A stretch of DNA of 64,000 nucleotides. It comes from Capsaspora owczarzaki ATCC 30864 (taxonomy: Eukaryota; Opisthokonta; Filasterea). Where the stretch lies: positions 1,202,885-1,266,884 of the forward strand of contig NW_011887299.1 in assembly GCF_000151315.2 (NCBI RefSeq), given 5' to 3'. A model generated the notes under the pieces. It searched no databases, was not told where the DNA came from, and saw only the letters and a list, made by a program, of their open reading frames with translations. This document shows, piece after piece, positions 22,201 through 33,484 of the stretch. Both the position numbers and the translations under genes were made by a program. Within the stretch, counting starts at the first letter, position 1; each line of letters starts with the position of its first letter.

Positions 22201-24194
22201 CTTTCTTCGTCGAGCAGGGACAGGATACCAATCGGCTTTTTCGAAATCAAGTCCAAAATGGGCTGGTTGTCGATAAACTCAATCTGCTTCCAATCAATGC
22301 CCTCAGACGTGTATTCCTGCTGCTCGATCTTGAAAATGTGCTGATTAAAGTACTGCTGCAGACGCTCGTTGGCGTAGTTGATGAAGAATTGCTCAAAGCG
22401 ATTGACCTGTTTTGGGAAGGAGGGAGGAGGAAGGAGGTGTCAGAGAAGGGTGGGGGAGGGGATGATGAGTCAGAATGCGAAAACAAAAAACATAAACAGC
22501 AAGAACAGCGAGGTGGGAACGGTACGAGTACCTCAAACACTTCAAAGCCGAAAATATCGAGAATGCCGACAAAACCAATGTTGGTGCCCTCCGCATGAAT
22601 GTTGCGGTTGATTTCCTTGACAATCCAGGAAAACTGACGTCCGTAGATGGCCTTCGCAAGCGCATCGCGGGTGTCTTCCGCCTGCTTCTGATCGAGAGGC
22701 GTGTAAAAGACTTCGCCGCGCGTCTCTGTTGCTTTGAAGGTCAGGCTCTTCTTGAGGGCCTCTGCATCGACTTCAAGAAGCTTCAACACCTTGTCAAAGG
22801 CTGAGGGGCAATCGTTGTTGGTGAGTGCATGAGCCCCATATGTCAAAATCCCCCTCGCACTGCAACTTCTGGAACAAAAGGCGCGGCTTGCTTACCCGCA
22901 GCATTGCTCACGGCAGCACAGCTCATGCCGCCTTGGTCCGAGGTGGAGAAATCAATGTTGCCAATCTGCAGCACGGCGGCGACGGTTTTGAAAATGTCGT
23001 GGGTGCGGTCTTTGGCAAAGTTGAGCAGCTCGAGCGCCTCGAGAAGGGTGCGATACTCTTCCTTGTCGTCGCGTCCTTGCAGACCGCCTCCATCGCCATT
23101 TCCGAGATAGCGATAGGCCGAGGTCGGCTCAAGACACCAGGCAGCCTTCTGGTCGGGAGTGGTGCCCGCAATCAGATTGTAAAAGATGTGGTAGTTGCGC
23201 TCGTTCTGTGACTGGTAAATGATGCGCGACTTTTCAAGAAGATAGTCCGACACGGTGGCGCCCTGGATGGCGCCCGTTGCACCAAACAAGACCTTGACGA
23301 ACTTGCCAAAGCGCGACGAGTTGTTGTTGCGCGCCGTTTTGGCGTTGCCGAACGCTTCGAGGATGGGATTGGCCATGAGAATCTGCTCCTCGACCAGCGA
23401 GTGCTTGCTATTCAGGTTGGCCAGGTACTGCAGAATGAATTTGGTCGACTCGGTCTTGCCAGCGCCAGATTCTCCACTGCGAAAGCAAAAAGCATTAAAA
23501 AGGTTGGAATTGGCAAATTTGCCCCATCCCCTCCCTCTCCCGGTTGTTACTGAGCTGTCGAGGACTGGAGCCAGCTGGCTTTGCTTGTCAACCCTACCTG
23601 ATGACGACGCATTGATTGCGCCCATCCTTGAACAGCGACGTATACGTCCCATCGGCGATGGCAAAAATGTGCGGTGGCAAGTCGCCGATGCGCACGCCCT
23701 TGTATCTGCGGAAGACGTCGTTGCCGTAGATCGGGATGGACTTGTACGGGTTGACGGCGACCAAGATGGAGCCAGTGTACGTCTAGTGAAAAAGCGCAGA
23801 AGAATTCAACAGTTCAGCAAAAGCAGGTCAATTGCAGATCCCGCGCTCTCGCTCCGCTGCGACGATCACAGGTACACACTCGCTCGCACTGAGCATTGCA
23901 GTGCAATCGGAGCGCGCTTCTCCCAAAACTCCCCGAAATCGCGTCATCGTCCGTTGCAGAGTGGGTTTTCGATTAAGTGGTCTTTTTTTTTTTTTTTTTG
24001 GTTTTTTAAGCGTGTTTAACTCGTTCAGTCGGGTTGCACAACCGGCACTTTGGTTCTGAAAGCGTTTGGCTGTGGTCGTTGGGCAATGCAGTGAGCACGC
24101 GGCCGGGACCCTCGGACACCCCCCCCCCCCAAACAACACCAACAAAAAGGGTCAGATTCAGAGAGATCGAATCGCAGAAACGAAACCAAAATCA

Positions 24195-24234
<40 letters not shown>

Positions 24235-24954
24235 TGTTGTGTTGTGTTGTGGTCGTTGTTGCCACTATGCGCAGTTGCGAAATCCGCGCCCCAAGGCAAG
24301 GCAAGGGGCCCCCACAGGCGTCCCCAGAAACAAAGAGGCAATTCTTGTATCGGTGTGCGATCTGGGCGAAGGCGGCAGCAGTGATGACGGTTACATAGAC
24401 GAGACTCTCTTGGAATCGAACGTGCAGGTTGTTGAGGAGCGACTCTTCCTTGTAGTCCGGCAGCTGCGTCATATCGGCCGCGCCGACGCTCTTACTGCAA
24501 AGAGACCCCAAAGGGAAGCAAATCATTGAAGCAGAGACAACAATTCACACAAGCGTGAGTCACACGGACAGGCAGAGTGAGCCAAATCACAGTCAAAAGC
24601 AACCAAGAGCCCAAAAAAAAAAAAAAAAAAAAACCACAGTTCAAAAACCCACAAAACGCGCTCTTCATTCGACGACGCTTTTCGAGTGCGCTGCGTTCAA
24701 GTGTTGCAGCTGGATTGTGACGAGAGGACTTTGTCGGAAGAAGAAGAAGAAGGTGCGGGGAATTCCGAGGTGAGGTCTGTCGTCGTCGAAGAGAAAAGTG
24801 CGGGGGAGGGTTTTTTGTGTGATTGTCGATTGTCGGCTTTTCCGATACAGCGGCGCTTGCGGTTCTCTCGCTCGACCGACCGATCGCAGGGCAACGTTGA
24901 AAGTGTACAGCAAGAAAATGGGACATTGAAAACTCACTCAAGAAGCGACGCCAT
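16269..24954 (-). CDS. Myosin VII-like motor: motor, IQ, MyTH4-FERM, SH3, MyTH4-FERM with an inserted MYND finger
   Basis: Thirteen exons on the minus strand: 24954-24938, 24494-24395, 23782-23598, 23476-22896, 22800-22532, 22406-18537, 18446-18374, 18299-18143, 18016-17791, 17698-17524, 17437-17274, 17136-16459, 16349-16269. They join in phase to 2191 residues, the usual myosin VII length. The motor (about 40-700) has the P-loop [19 protein letters not shown] and LDIFGFE. IQ motifs follow (about 700-775), then an Ala/Glu-rich stretch, MyTH4-1 (about 1005-1135), FERM-1 (about 1155-1475) and SH3 (about 1480-1545, ALFDYDA). MyTH4-2 starts near 1655 and FERM-2 runs from about 1827 to the end. 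Within FERM-2 the single exon 17136-16459 holds a complete MYND finger: Cys 1979, 1982, 1990, 1993, 1999, 2003, His 2011, Cys 2015. Such myosins work in actin protrusions. The 90-nt intron after exon 6 keeps the frame open if retained. Confidence 0.92.
24199..24233. repeat. Poly-T run of 35 nt in a myosin intron
   Basis: This lies in the long second intron of the myosin gene (611 nt), next to a GTGTT repeat and a short C run. Confidence 0.85.
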
Positions 24955-25677
24955 CGTGAAAGAAAAAAGAAGATGAAAGAAGAAAGAAAAAAGAAAGACT
25001 GAACAATCCAAAAAAAAAAAAATCCATTGCCGTTGTTATGGACCAAGATCTCAGTGAGCGCTTTTTTTGTGCTGCGGATCTGACGCGATATTAGGGTCTG
25101 TTGTTGATGTATATGCGATTCAGACACGGGGTCGAGGAGCCATGAACGGCGTAATGAAAATGCAGATAGAAGAAGAGAAACCAAGACCTAAAACCCGCTA
25201 CACTGCGGTACTCTGACACGACGCAGGGATGGGAAAAGTTGCGGTTCTGGAGAGTTCTGCAGGTCGAGGGTTTCAAATGTAAAGCATCTTACACTGTGCA
25301 GCTCCCTGAACTATGATGGAACATGGGTGTTATGATCTGCGGTGGAAACGTCCACCATGCAGTTACCCGGAACCCAGAACAAAGCGCAAACACTGAACGT
25401 TGAACTGCCAGCACATGCAACTCGTCACATCTTCATTGCTGGCAGTGGACGCGAAACGAAGGGGCAATGCGTGAAGAATTTGTACAACACCGAAATCGAC
25501 GCGCATCCCAAAAACAACCCAGAAACACATCAACCACGAAAAAGCAAACGAGAACAATCAGACAACAACCCAGAATATCAGACATTGTCTCATGAGAGTG
25601 CAGAATGAAGTATACAACAGGAAAAAGAAGAGAGAGGCATACGACCCAAAATCAACCCGAAAACTCGAAAATCGGTC
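24955..25677. other. Intergenic region between the myosin and KDM4-like genes
   Basis: About 720 nt upstream of the myosin start and downstream of the KDM4-like stop, both on the minus strand. It is rich in A/T homopolymers, with no domain-bearing frame. Confidence 0.5.
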
Positions 25678-28600
25678 TCATTGAAGGCTGAAAGGCAACG
25701 GCAATACGGGCGTAAACGCCATCGGAGGTGGGGTTGCGAGGCTCTGAGGGGTCACAGACTCGGCTGGAGTGGCGCAGAACGAGGGAGGCGTGGACCACTT
25801 GCGTTTGCTTGCAGACACTGGTGGAGCTCCGCTGCCCAGCTGGGCCACCTCGTCATACGCATTGAATCCAGTGTTCATCAACGCCTTGTAGTCGACGGAC
25901 TTGCGGTTGCGGCGACCCTTGCCATCGGTGCTTTCCTCGGCTGGTGTGGCCGGGTCAACTGCGCTGCCGTTTGCCGGCGCGCCCCATCCATGCGTTTGAA
26001 CAAGCTTGATCTGCAGCACAAGAACAATGTCAGATTCGCACAGCCAGCAAAGCCGCAGCCAACCAACCGAAACAGACTCTGGTGGTCATACCATTTCACG
26101 ACGAGCCCGTTCCAGCGCAGTGGATTCATCGAGAATATCCTCACGCTTGACCGTCTTGCGGAAGCCGTCATCGAATATCAGGCTGTATGTGACGACGGTA
26201 TGTTGCTTGGCGCAGTTGAGCAGCTCGCGCGTCGCTTTGACGCGGCAGTTTGGTGCGCCCGTTGGCCAGACCTGCCATTCCAACAAAGAGAAGGTTGGCA
26301 AGAAGATGAGCGGATGTTAGATTGCTTTCAACAATAAGAACAGCCCCCCAATACTGACCGAATAAGCAGGATCCGAGCGCAGCGTGTCCATGTCCACAAA
26401 CTCGACATCCTCTTCACTGATGCCATTCACCAGTTGACCGTCACGGCTGCGGAAAGTGGTTGTGCCGCCAGCTGAAACACTCTCAACCACGGCCTTGTAA
26501 AAGTCGTTCGCTTGCCATCGCGCCCATACGACTTGCCCTTGGGTGAAGGCGACCGTTTGCGAAGAAGTCAACGAGGAGACCTGCATCAAGAAACAACAGC
26601 AACAAACATAGAAATCAGAACAAATTCTCATCCACAGATTCAACGCTTGCAGCTGCAGGGCAGAGACGCACCTTGTACGGATTGTGGCGCTCGCAGAAAG
26701 CCTCAAACCGCTCAGAATCAAAGGCCATGGCAATTCCGTGCCGTTGCGCGCAGGTGACATGGAAGGCGGTGCTGCACTTTCCACGCTCGCACTGGATGCA
26801 CGCACCTTTGGTCCCTCGCTTGGCAGGCAGTTGGAATCCCAGTCGCCTCGCCGCATCCGACGACGACGACGACGACGACGACGACTGACGACAGTAGGTG
26901 CATTTTAGCCCAAGCCGAGAACTTGGAACGTAGATCAAACCGCCGACCATGTCGAGCTTGGTGGGATCCAAAAAGTACATTTCCGAGACGCCAAATGCGC
27001 AAGCAACGTGGCACCAGGAGTTGTTCTCGGCAGGCTTGTAGGCGTCACCCACACAGGGGCACAGAATGCACTTTGGGTGGGAAGCACGGACCTTGCAGCG
27101 ATCGCATGCCCAATGCGCGAGGTCTGCAACATCATCAACGGTGACACCGTAGCAGTCGGCGTGAACAGTCACGTGGCAGTACTGGCAGCGGACCATGCGC
27201 ATGTCGCGAGGAACAGGAACGGCTGATGTCTCCTCCATCAGTTGCTCTTCATTGGCGGGTGGCGGGGAGGGCTCGGCGGGGTCGGAGGATGCAGGAGTGG
27301 CCTCGATGGAGGAAGCGCGGGGAGGCGCATCGCTATTGTTGGGGATTGCAGCGTGCGAGTGCTCTGCAGCGGCGACAGGAATCTCGCCATTGGAGGCAGA
27401 GGTTGCGCCGTTTGTTTGAGTGTGGATCGCATCGTGTGAAGCAGGTACTTCTTCCATCTTGACCGCAACAAGGCCATTCGTGGAGGGCGCGGCGATCGCC
27501 TCCAGGCTGGTACTCGTGCCGGGTGCTGGTGCTCGAGACAACTCGCTATTCGGGGACAGCGGCAGAATGGTTGTATCGATCATCAGCGGGGCAATGAACG
27601 TGTGCTGCAAATCCAATGGCAGGTCCAACGCCGACACATCTGTCGATTCCATGAGCCGGCCGACATCATTGCCAGACGGGTCGCCACTCTCCATGTTTGC
27701 GAGCAAATCGCCAAACATGGATGGGTGTGGAAGAGGTTGCTCGCCGCGGGGGCTTGGCTGCATGGGATTGGATGCAAAGCTGTTGTTGGTCTGAACGCTG
27801 AGGCTTTGGAAGAATGAGGGAGTCTTGCGCTGCTGCTCTGTCATCGGATTGACCTGATGCGGAGGTAGTAATTGGTGCTGTTGTTGTTGGTGTTGGAGCT
27901 GTTGTTGGTGTTGGAGCTGTTGTTGCTGCTGTTGCTGTTGTTGCTGCTGTTGTGCTTGCTGCCGTTTCTGATTTTGCTGCTGAGGTTGAGAAACGGCCTT
28001 CTGCACAAAGTTGGCATAGGGCGAGGCGGGAGCTGCACACGCTGGAACAAGGTCACCTTTGATGCGGCAGACACTGCAAATGTTCTTGCGGCAGACTTGG
28101 AAATTGTACTCGACCTCGTCGACGGAGAGCCAGCCGAAGGTTCGCGCTTGGGATTTAGGGAATGGAATGGAGGCCGTGTCATCCGTGCCCTCGCTGTCGT
28201 CGCCATCATCGTCGTCCGAGTCATCTTCGTCGTCGTCTTCTTCTTCTTCTTCTTCCTCTTCGTCGTCGCCATCGTGGTCATAAAGCCGAATGTGGTCGCC
28301 GTTGCCAAGCAAGTCCAGGGGAAGCTGAGGCGTGGACTGAACAGCCACCGCGGAGGATCCAGGCTGGACGCTGCCCAGGGCAACAGGATTGACATGATGA
28401 GAACTACGACCGCGGGAGGACTGCCAGGCTCGGTCAGGACAATCGCGCCGAATTTGCCGACGCAACTTTCGCAGCTGGCTTCTCCGGAGTGTGACTTCAG
28501 CCTCTGTCGATAACCGGCTGGGCTTTGGAAACAGGGCTACGGCGGGAGCGCCCGCGTTCAGAAAGACGCGATAGTCATCGTACGTAAAGACCTGGCCAGT

Positions 28601-28937
28601 GACGAGCACAACAGAGCTGCCAGGCTTGACCAACGGCGATATCTTTCGCCCTCGAGTGTCTCGCACGGGTCCTGCTCCTCCGACGACTCCTGCAAGCTCT
28701 CCAGATTGCGGATGGCTGAGGGCAGGTCGCTTGCGAGGCTTTTCCGAGATTGAGGCCATCGCGCGCTTTTGGGTAGGCACAGGAGCCGCAGAGTTGAAAG
28801 GGAACATCATTCCGTGCATGCCAGCAAACTGTTGTGCGGTCATATGCATACCATGCTGTTGTGGATACTGGGTAAATTGTTGAAAGTATTGCGGATACGG
28901 ATGCTGCGGAGTGGGAAACTGCTGATATTGTTGTTGT

Positions 28938-28981
<44 letters not shown>

Positions 28982-30553
28982 TTGCTGCTGATGTTGCTGC
29001 ACGGCAAGCGCCAAAGCTTCCTTCTCTCGCTTCTCTTGCAGTCTGGCCCACAATTCAGGGCGATACCGTTCGATAAAGTAGTCCATGTTAATCCGGACGG
29101 CGTCGGGAGTGCAGTTGCACAACTTTGCGTTGACCCCAAAGTCAATCCAGCGGTCGGAGGCAAAGTTGGTCGACTCGGCGCAGTTAAAGCCGTGGTTAAA
29201 CCCGGCGTGGTAGGCGTACGGAAAGGTGACCATGAACTCGCCTTCCTCGTGCACAACCGAGTGGAAGGGAATCGAAAACTTTTGCAGCACCGTCGGCGAG
29301 AGCATGGCCATTTTGTGCCGCAAAAACTGGGGGCAGGCTTTGGCGTCGTCGCCGAAAAACCCTGCAGCGAGACGCTCCAGCCGCTGGCCGTGCTTTGGTG
29401 GGATGCAATACCACGTCTTGGGCGCGCCGGCGTGAATGTAATTGATCGAGTACAAATCCATGTCCTCGACATGCCAGCCAAACGTTGCGCGCCACATCCC
29501 AATGTACATGTACGGCGTGTTGACGCCCAGAATTTCAACTCCCTGGTTTGTTTGGAGCTCGTTCAAGACCGTTTTGAGTTTGGCCACGTTCCAGGTCGTG
29601 CATGCGTCGTCAAAAAACGAGCCGGGAATGTCGGCGCCGTAGATTGGCGGGTTGATGTTGATGCCGCGCCAATACGCGCGCTCGAGCTCCTGGTGCGACT
29701 TGGAGCTCGGCGGGCAAAACCTCTTCGAGTTGGCCAGCTCGCGATAGTCGCGCAGCGAGAGTTTCGGCCGCTCGAAATTCACAAGCGTGTAGCAGCCGTT
29801 CTGGCCTCGGAATGTTTGCTTGATTGGCGTCGAAATATTGAACGCATCAAAGTCGTATGGCGTTTGTCTTGCCTTCCAGCCGGGTGGCGGGATGATCTGA
29901 GAAAATGAAAATTGTGCGAAAAGGCAAACGAGTGAGTTTGAAATCTTTTTGAGGAAATCGATACCAAAATTGAGTGTGAATGTGCCATTGACATGTTTTC
30001 TCCTCGAATGGAATCGATGGGAGATTGTTCAACAACAAGGGAGAGAAGGCAAAAACGAGTGGGCGCTGCATTGGAGGTTGAACACAATCTCCAATTCCGC
30101 CCTTGTGCCGCCCCCCCCCCCCGCCTCAGTCGCCACTCAAACCAAACGCATTCAGCGTCGTCCAGTCCACGGATGGCTGTTGAGCTTTGTGATGCGAGTG
30201 AGGCGGCCCTCGTCTGCCACTATGTCGTTCGCTGTATCAGCGAGTCCAACTTCAACCTCGACCACCTCCTCGGCCTCGTCCCACTCCCCGCCTGCGAAAT
30301 GCAACGACCCTTCTGAATGAGACTGGCTGGGGCCTCATGGACTGAGAGTGAGCAGCTCTCCAACGTTGTTATTCTGCACACCCCTGAGCGGCTGAGCCAA
30401 AAGGTCAAAACCCAGCGCGCTACCAACCTTGGCCAGGCCGATGTCAGCGGCGCCGTGCTGCTCCATGTACGCAATGTAGCCGTTAAAGTCGGCGAACTGT
30501 TCCGCGGTGGGTCGGAAGATGGGCACTCCGCCCGTTGAGTACGAGTCAGCCAT
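25678..30553 (-). CDS. KDM4-like: KDM4/JMJD2-like histone lysine demethylase (JmjN, JmjC, extended PHD, double Tudor)
   Basis: Exons on the minus strand: 30553-30428, 29896-26672, 26580-26359, 26271-26092, 26010-25678; all phase 0, 1361 residues. JmjN is split by the first intron (...GLAK + IIPPPGWK, as in animal KDM4). JmjC has the Fe(II) ligands His184 and Glu186 (WHVED) and His272 (YHAGFNHG), spaced exactly as in human KDM4A (88 residues). The Zn-site Cys and His (CPQFLRHKM, LCNC) are also present. A polyQ run of more than 20 (about 342-368) and an Asp/Glu-rich stretch follow. Then come an extended PHD (CQYCHVTVHADCYG, HPKCILCP, FHVTCAQRHG) and a hybrid Tudor pair across exons 3-5. It is expected to remove methyl groups from H3K9/H3K36 in the nucleus with 2-oxoglutarate. 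All visible catalytic residues are present. The chief difference from animal KDM4A is the long Gln-rich linker. Confidence 0.93.
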
Positions 30554-30899
30554 TCTGATATCCGCAATGGTCGCCTCAGTCAAACAGTCAAAGTCGAGAT
30601 TTTTCCAAGTTTTTATGGTTGCAGCATGTAATAGAAATAGAAGAGTGGCATATCTTGTAACTGTATGTACAGTAGTAATACGTTCAACGACATCCACATC
30701 CACATCCGCGAGATAGCGTTTCAATGCAATTTCAATGACAGACGATGTTTGCTACTCTTTCTTTTTGCTCGCTCAGAGTGACGCAAAAAATGTCGGACAA
30801 TCATAGTCACAATAATAGCAGCAGCGTTGCGAGTGAGGGCGACGGCGCTGTGCTTTCGGCCGACCCGTTGATTCACCCGACCGCTGGCAAGACGTGCAT
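30554..30899. promoter_or_regulatory. Short divergent promoter region between KDM4-like and ZnT genes
   Basis: The KDM4-like start (30553, -) and the zinc-transporter start (30900, or 30790 by the alternative model, +) face away from each other. The shared region is 240-350 nt. No TATA box is obvious. Confidence 0.45.
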
Positions 30900-33116
30900 A
30901 TGCGCCCGACGAGCAAGCCGAGCAAAGCGAAAGCGAAAGCAGCAGCAGCAGCAGCACTCGGCGAGCACACTGAGAGTCACAGCAACAACAACAACGATGA
31001 TAGTGATGACGGACACGGCCATAGCCACAAGCACAGCAGCAAGAAGAGCAAGAAGAAGAAGAGCGACAAGGACAAGGACGAGCAGCATGGACACGGGCAC
31101 AGCCATCATCATCATCATCATGAGGCTGTGAACGACAGCAGTAGTGCTCACGGGCATAGTCACGACCACGATGGCCTCGGTGGTGCTGGTGCTGGTGCTG
31201 GTGCTGGGAGCGACCCGCATCTCCACTCGTACAGCTCAAGCGCGCTCGAGCGGGTCAAGTGCGACGTCGAGGCCAAAGCGCGGCCGCCGTCGACAACGCC
31301 CAGCACGCTGGCGTACACCAAAGCAACGGGTGGCAACCATATTGGCATCAACGCAGGCCCCGACGGCAACGGCGGTGGTGATGACCGCGATGATGACCCG
31401 TCCACAGCGCTGCTCGGAGCGCAACGGGCCGGCGGCGCTCAGTCGGCCTCCCAGCGCGAGGCTCAGGTCGCAAAACGCAAGCTGCTCATTGCTGCTGGCC
31501 TGTGCGCCTTCTTCATGGTCGGCGAAGTCGTCGGTAAGCTCAGCACGAACGCTACTTCTCGCTGCAGATAAAATCCAAAAAAAAAAAAAAAAAAAAAGCG
31601 GGAAAAGCGAAAAGCTGGCCGTTCTGTTACGCTGTTCCATTGGACGAGACACGATGAGGGTGTGGGTGTACATGTTCCTCATTTGACATGGGTGGGAAAA
31701 CCGCAGAAAATCAACTCCGAAATGAATGGTTGAATTTGTGGGAAATGGATGGTCAAATTCGGAGGTGGACTCTCTGAGAAAGTTTGAGCTTTTTTTCGGT
31801 ATCAATTTTGATTGTGCTTCGTTTTTTGGCCGATTCAACGTGAACGCCGACTGACTTTTCAATGTGCGCCTCACACTCGTTTGATTTGCAGGCGGTGCAA
31901 TTTCGGGAAGTCTCGCCATCATGACAGACGCGGCTCACATGCTGTCGGATTTCGCGGGATTTATGATCAGCCTGTTCGCCCTGTGGCTTGCCCAACGGAA
32001 GGCCACCGATACGTTTTCCTTTGGCTTCCATCGAGCAGGTTTGTGTTTGCGTGTTGTTCATCATCAGAAGAGGTGGAGATGGGGCTGACTTTTCTTTGTT
32101 GGCAGAAATTATCGGTGCCATTGTTTCCGTGCTGCTGATCTGGGCCCTCACTGGCGTGCTTGTCTACGAGGCCGTGTTGCGCGTCATTGATACGCCCGAG
32201 GTTGACGGCGAGATCATGTTCATCACTGCCCTCTGCGGGCTGGCCGTTAACATTCTGTAAAAGCGACATTTTCGTTTTTGAGTTTGTCTGCAGACGTTCC
32301 TTGTCCTGGTAACTCACTGCTCCAACTACCCCTTTTGTTCTCGCAGAATGGGTCTGACCTTGCACCAAGGGCATGGCCACTCGCATGGCGGTGGTGGTGC
32401 GCATGTGGCGCCGGTCGACGCCGAGAAAGGGTCTGGCGGCAGCGAAGCCCATGGTCACTCTCACAACATTAACGTTCGCGCAGCATACATTCATGTCCTG
32501 GGCGACTTGATCCAATCTATCGGCGTCTTGATTGCCTCCATCATGATCTGGGTCAACCCCGATCTCAAGCTGGCCGATCCCATTTGCACGTTTGTGTTTT
32601 CGGTGCTGGTTCTTTTCACCACAGTTGGCATTCTGCGCGACTCTGTTCATGTCTTGATGGAAGGTACAGCCATAGACAATGCGACAGCCCCCAAAAGATT
32701 TTGCGTTTGTTTGTTTTGAGTTGGGTGGACGACTCACGAGCTCGTTAAACTGACTGCGTGCAACAGGTGTTCCCAAGGGCATTGATTACAAGCACATCAA
32801 GAACTCGATCGAGGCGATTGCAGGCGTCGAGCGCGCTCACGATTTGCACATCTGGTCGCTCACAGTTGGCAAGCCGGCGATCGCCGTGCATGTCTCCATC
32901 AACGGACCGCGCTGGGCCAGCCGAGCGGCATGCGATACGTGCACCACACCACCGCCGCTGGATCCCCACGAGCTGCTTCTCAACATTCAAAACGTCCTGT
33001 GCGGGCGCTACGGCATCCACCACACCACCGTCCAGATCGAAGATCTCAGCAAAGAGCAGCCTGCCCACTGCACCTACGATGCAGCACAAACCGACGAGAT
33101 TTGCAATCATCACTGA
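30900..33116 (+). CDS. SLC30A-like: Zinc transporter, cation diffusion facilitator (SLC30/ZnT) family
   Basis: Exons: 30900-31533, 31892-32038, 32106-32256, 32347-32663, 32767-33116; 532 residues with all junctions in phase. The N-terminus is a long low-complexity region with His/Ser/Asp/Lys clusters ([22 protein letters not shown]). Six membrane helices follow, beginning near residue 197. The metal site is HD-HD: His and Asp in TM2 ([11 protein letters not shown]) and TM5 (IHVLGDLIQ), the pattern of zinc-selective CDF proteins. A His-rich loop (HQGHGHSHG) lies between TM4 and TM5, and a C-terminal cytosolic domain follows ([17 protein letters not shown]). It should move zinc from cytosol into vesicles or out of the cell by proton exchange. 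The start is uncertain: an ATG at 30790 opens a His/Asn-rich frame that is out of phase with the main frame. Confidence 0.9.
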
Positions 33117-33484
33117 CGACGATTGGTTGAATGTATTCTTCCGTTTCTGGTTTGAAAAGAAAAAAAAATAAATGAGTTGGATGAAGAATCAAAACAAAAG
33201 CTTCCTCAAGCTCGCTCATCGTTTAACGATCGAAAAGAGATTGTATGAACGCACTGCACACTCAGCAATCGACCGAGGTAGAAGCGGCCTTCTCGTCGGC
33301 CGATCGCAGTGCTTGTGTTTTTTGAATGAACGCCTTTGACTGATAAGCGGATAAGCGAGTTTTCGGAAATTCCCCATTTCTTTTGTGGTTACACACAATT
33401 TCACCATTTGGAAGTTTGTATTTGATTCAGTCGCTCATTCTTTTTTTAAAAAACAATCACATCAATACAAACTCACAGATCACA
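33117..33484. other. Intergenic spacer, ZnT to arginase
   Basis: The spacer is about 370 nt. It includes AATAAA at 33167-33172, 51 nt past the ZnT stop, likely its polyadenylation signal. The rest is the arginase 5' flank. Nothing else seen. Confidence 0.55.
33167..33172 (+). terminator. Likely polyadenylation signal of the ZnT gene
   Basis: An AATAAA in an A-rich stretch, 51 nt downstream of the stop codon. Confidence 0.5.

Noticed and set aside
18927-22598. Plus-strand frames of several hundred codons opposite the myosin
   Set aside because: Antisense shadows of the large myosin exon; no recognisable motif.
28769-29908. 379-codon plus-strand frame opposite the JmjC domain
   Set aside because: Antisense of the demethylase; its polyLeu run is the complement of the polyGln codons.
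29993-30316. 107-codon plus-strand frame inside KDM4-like intron 1
   Set aside because: No domain, no splice support, and the intron is needed to join JmjN to JmjC exactly as in animal KDM4.
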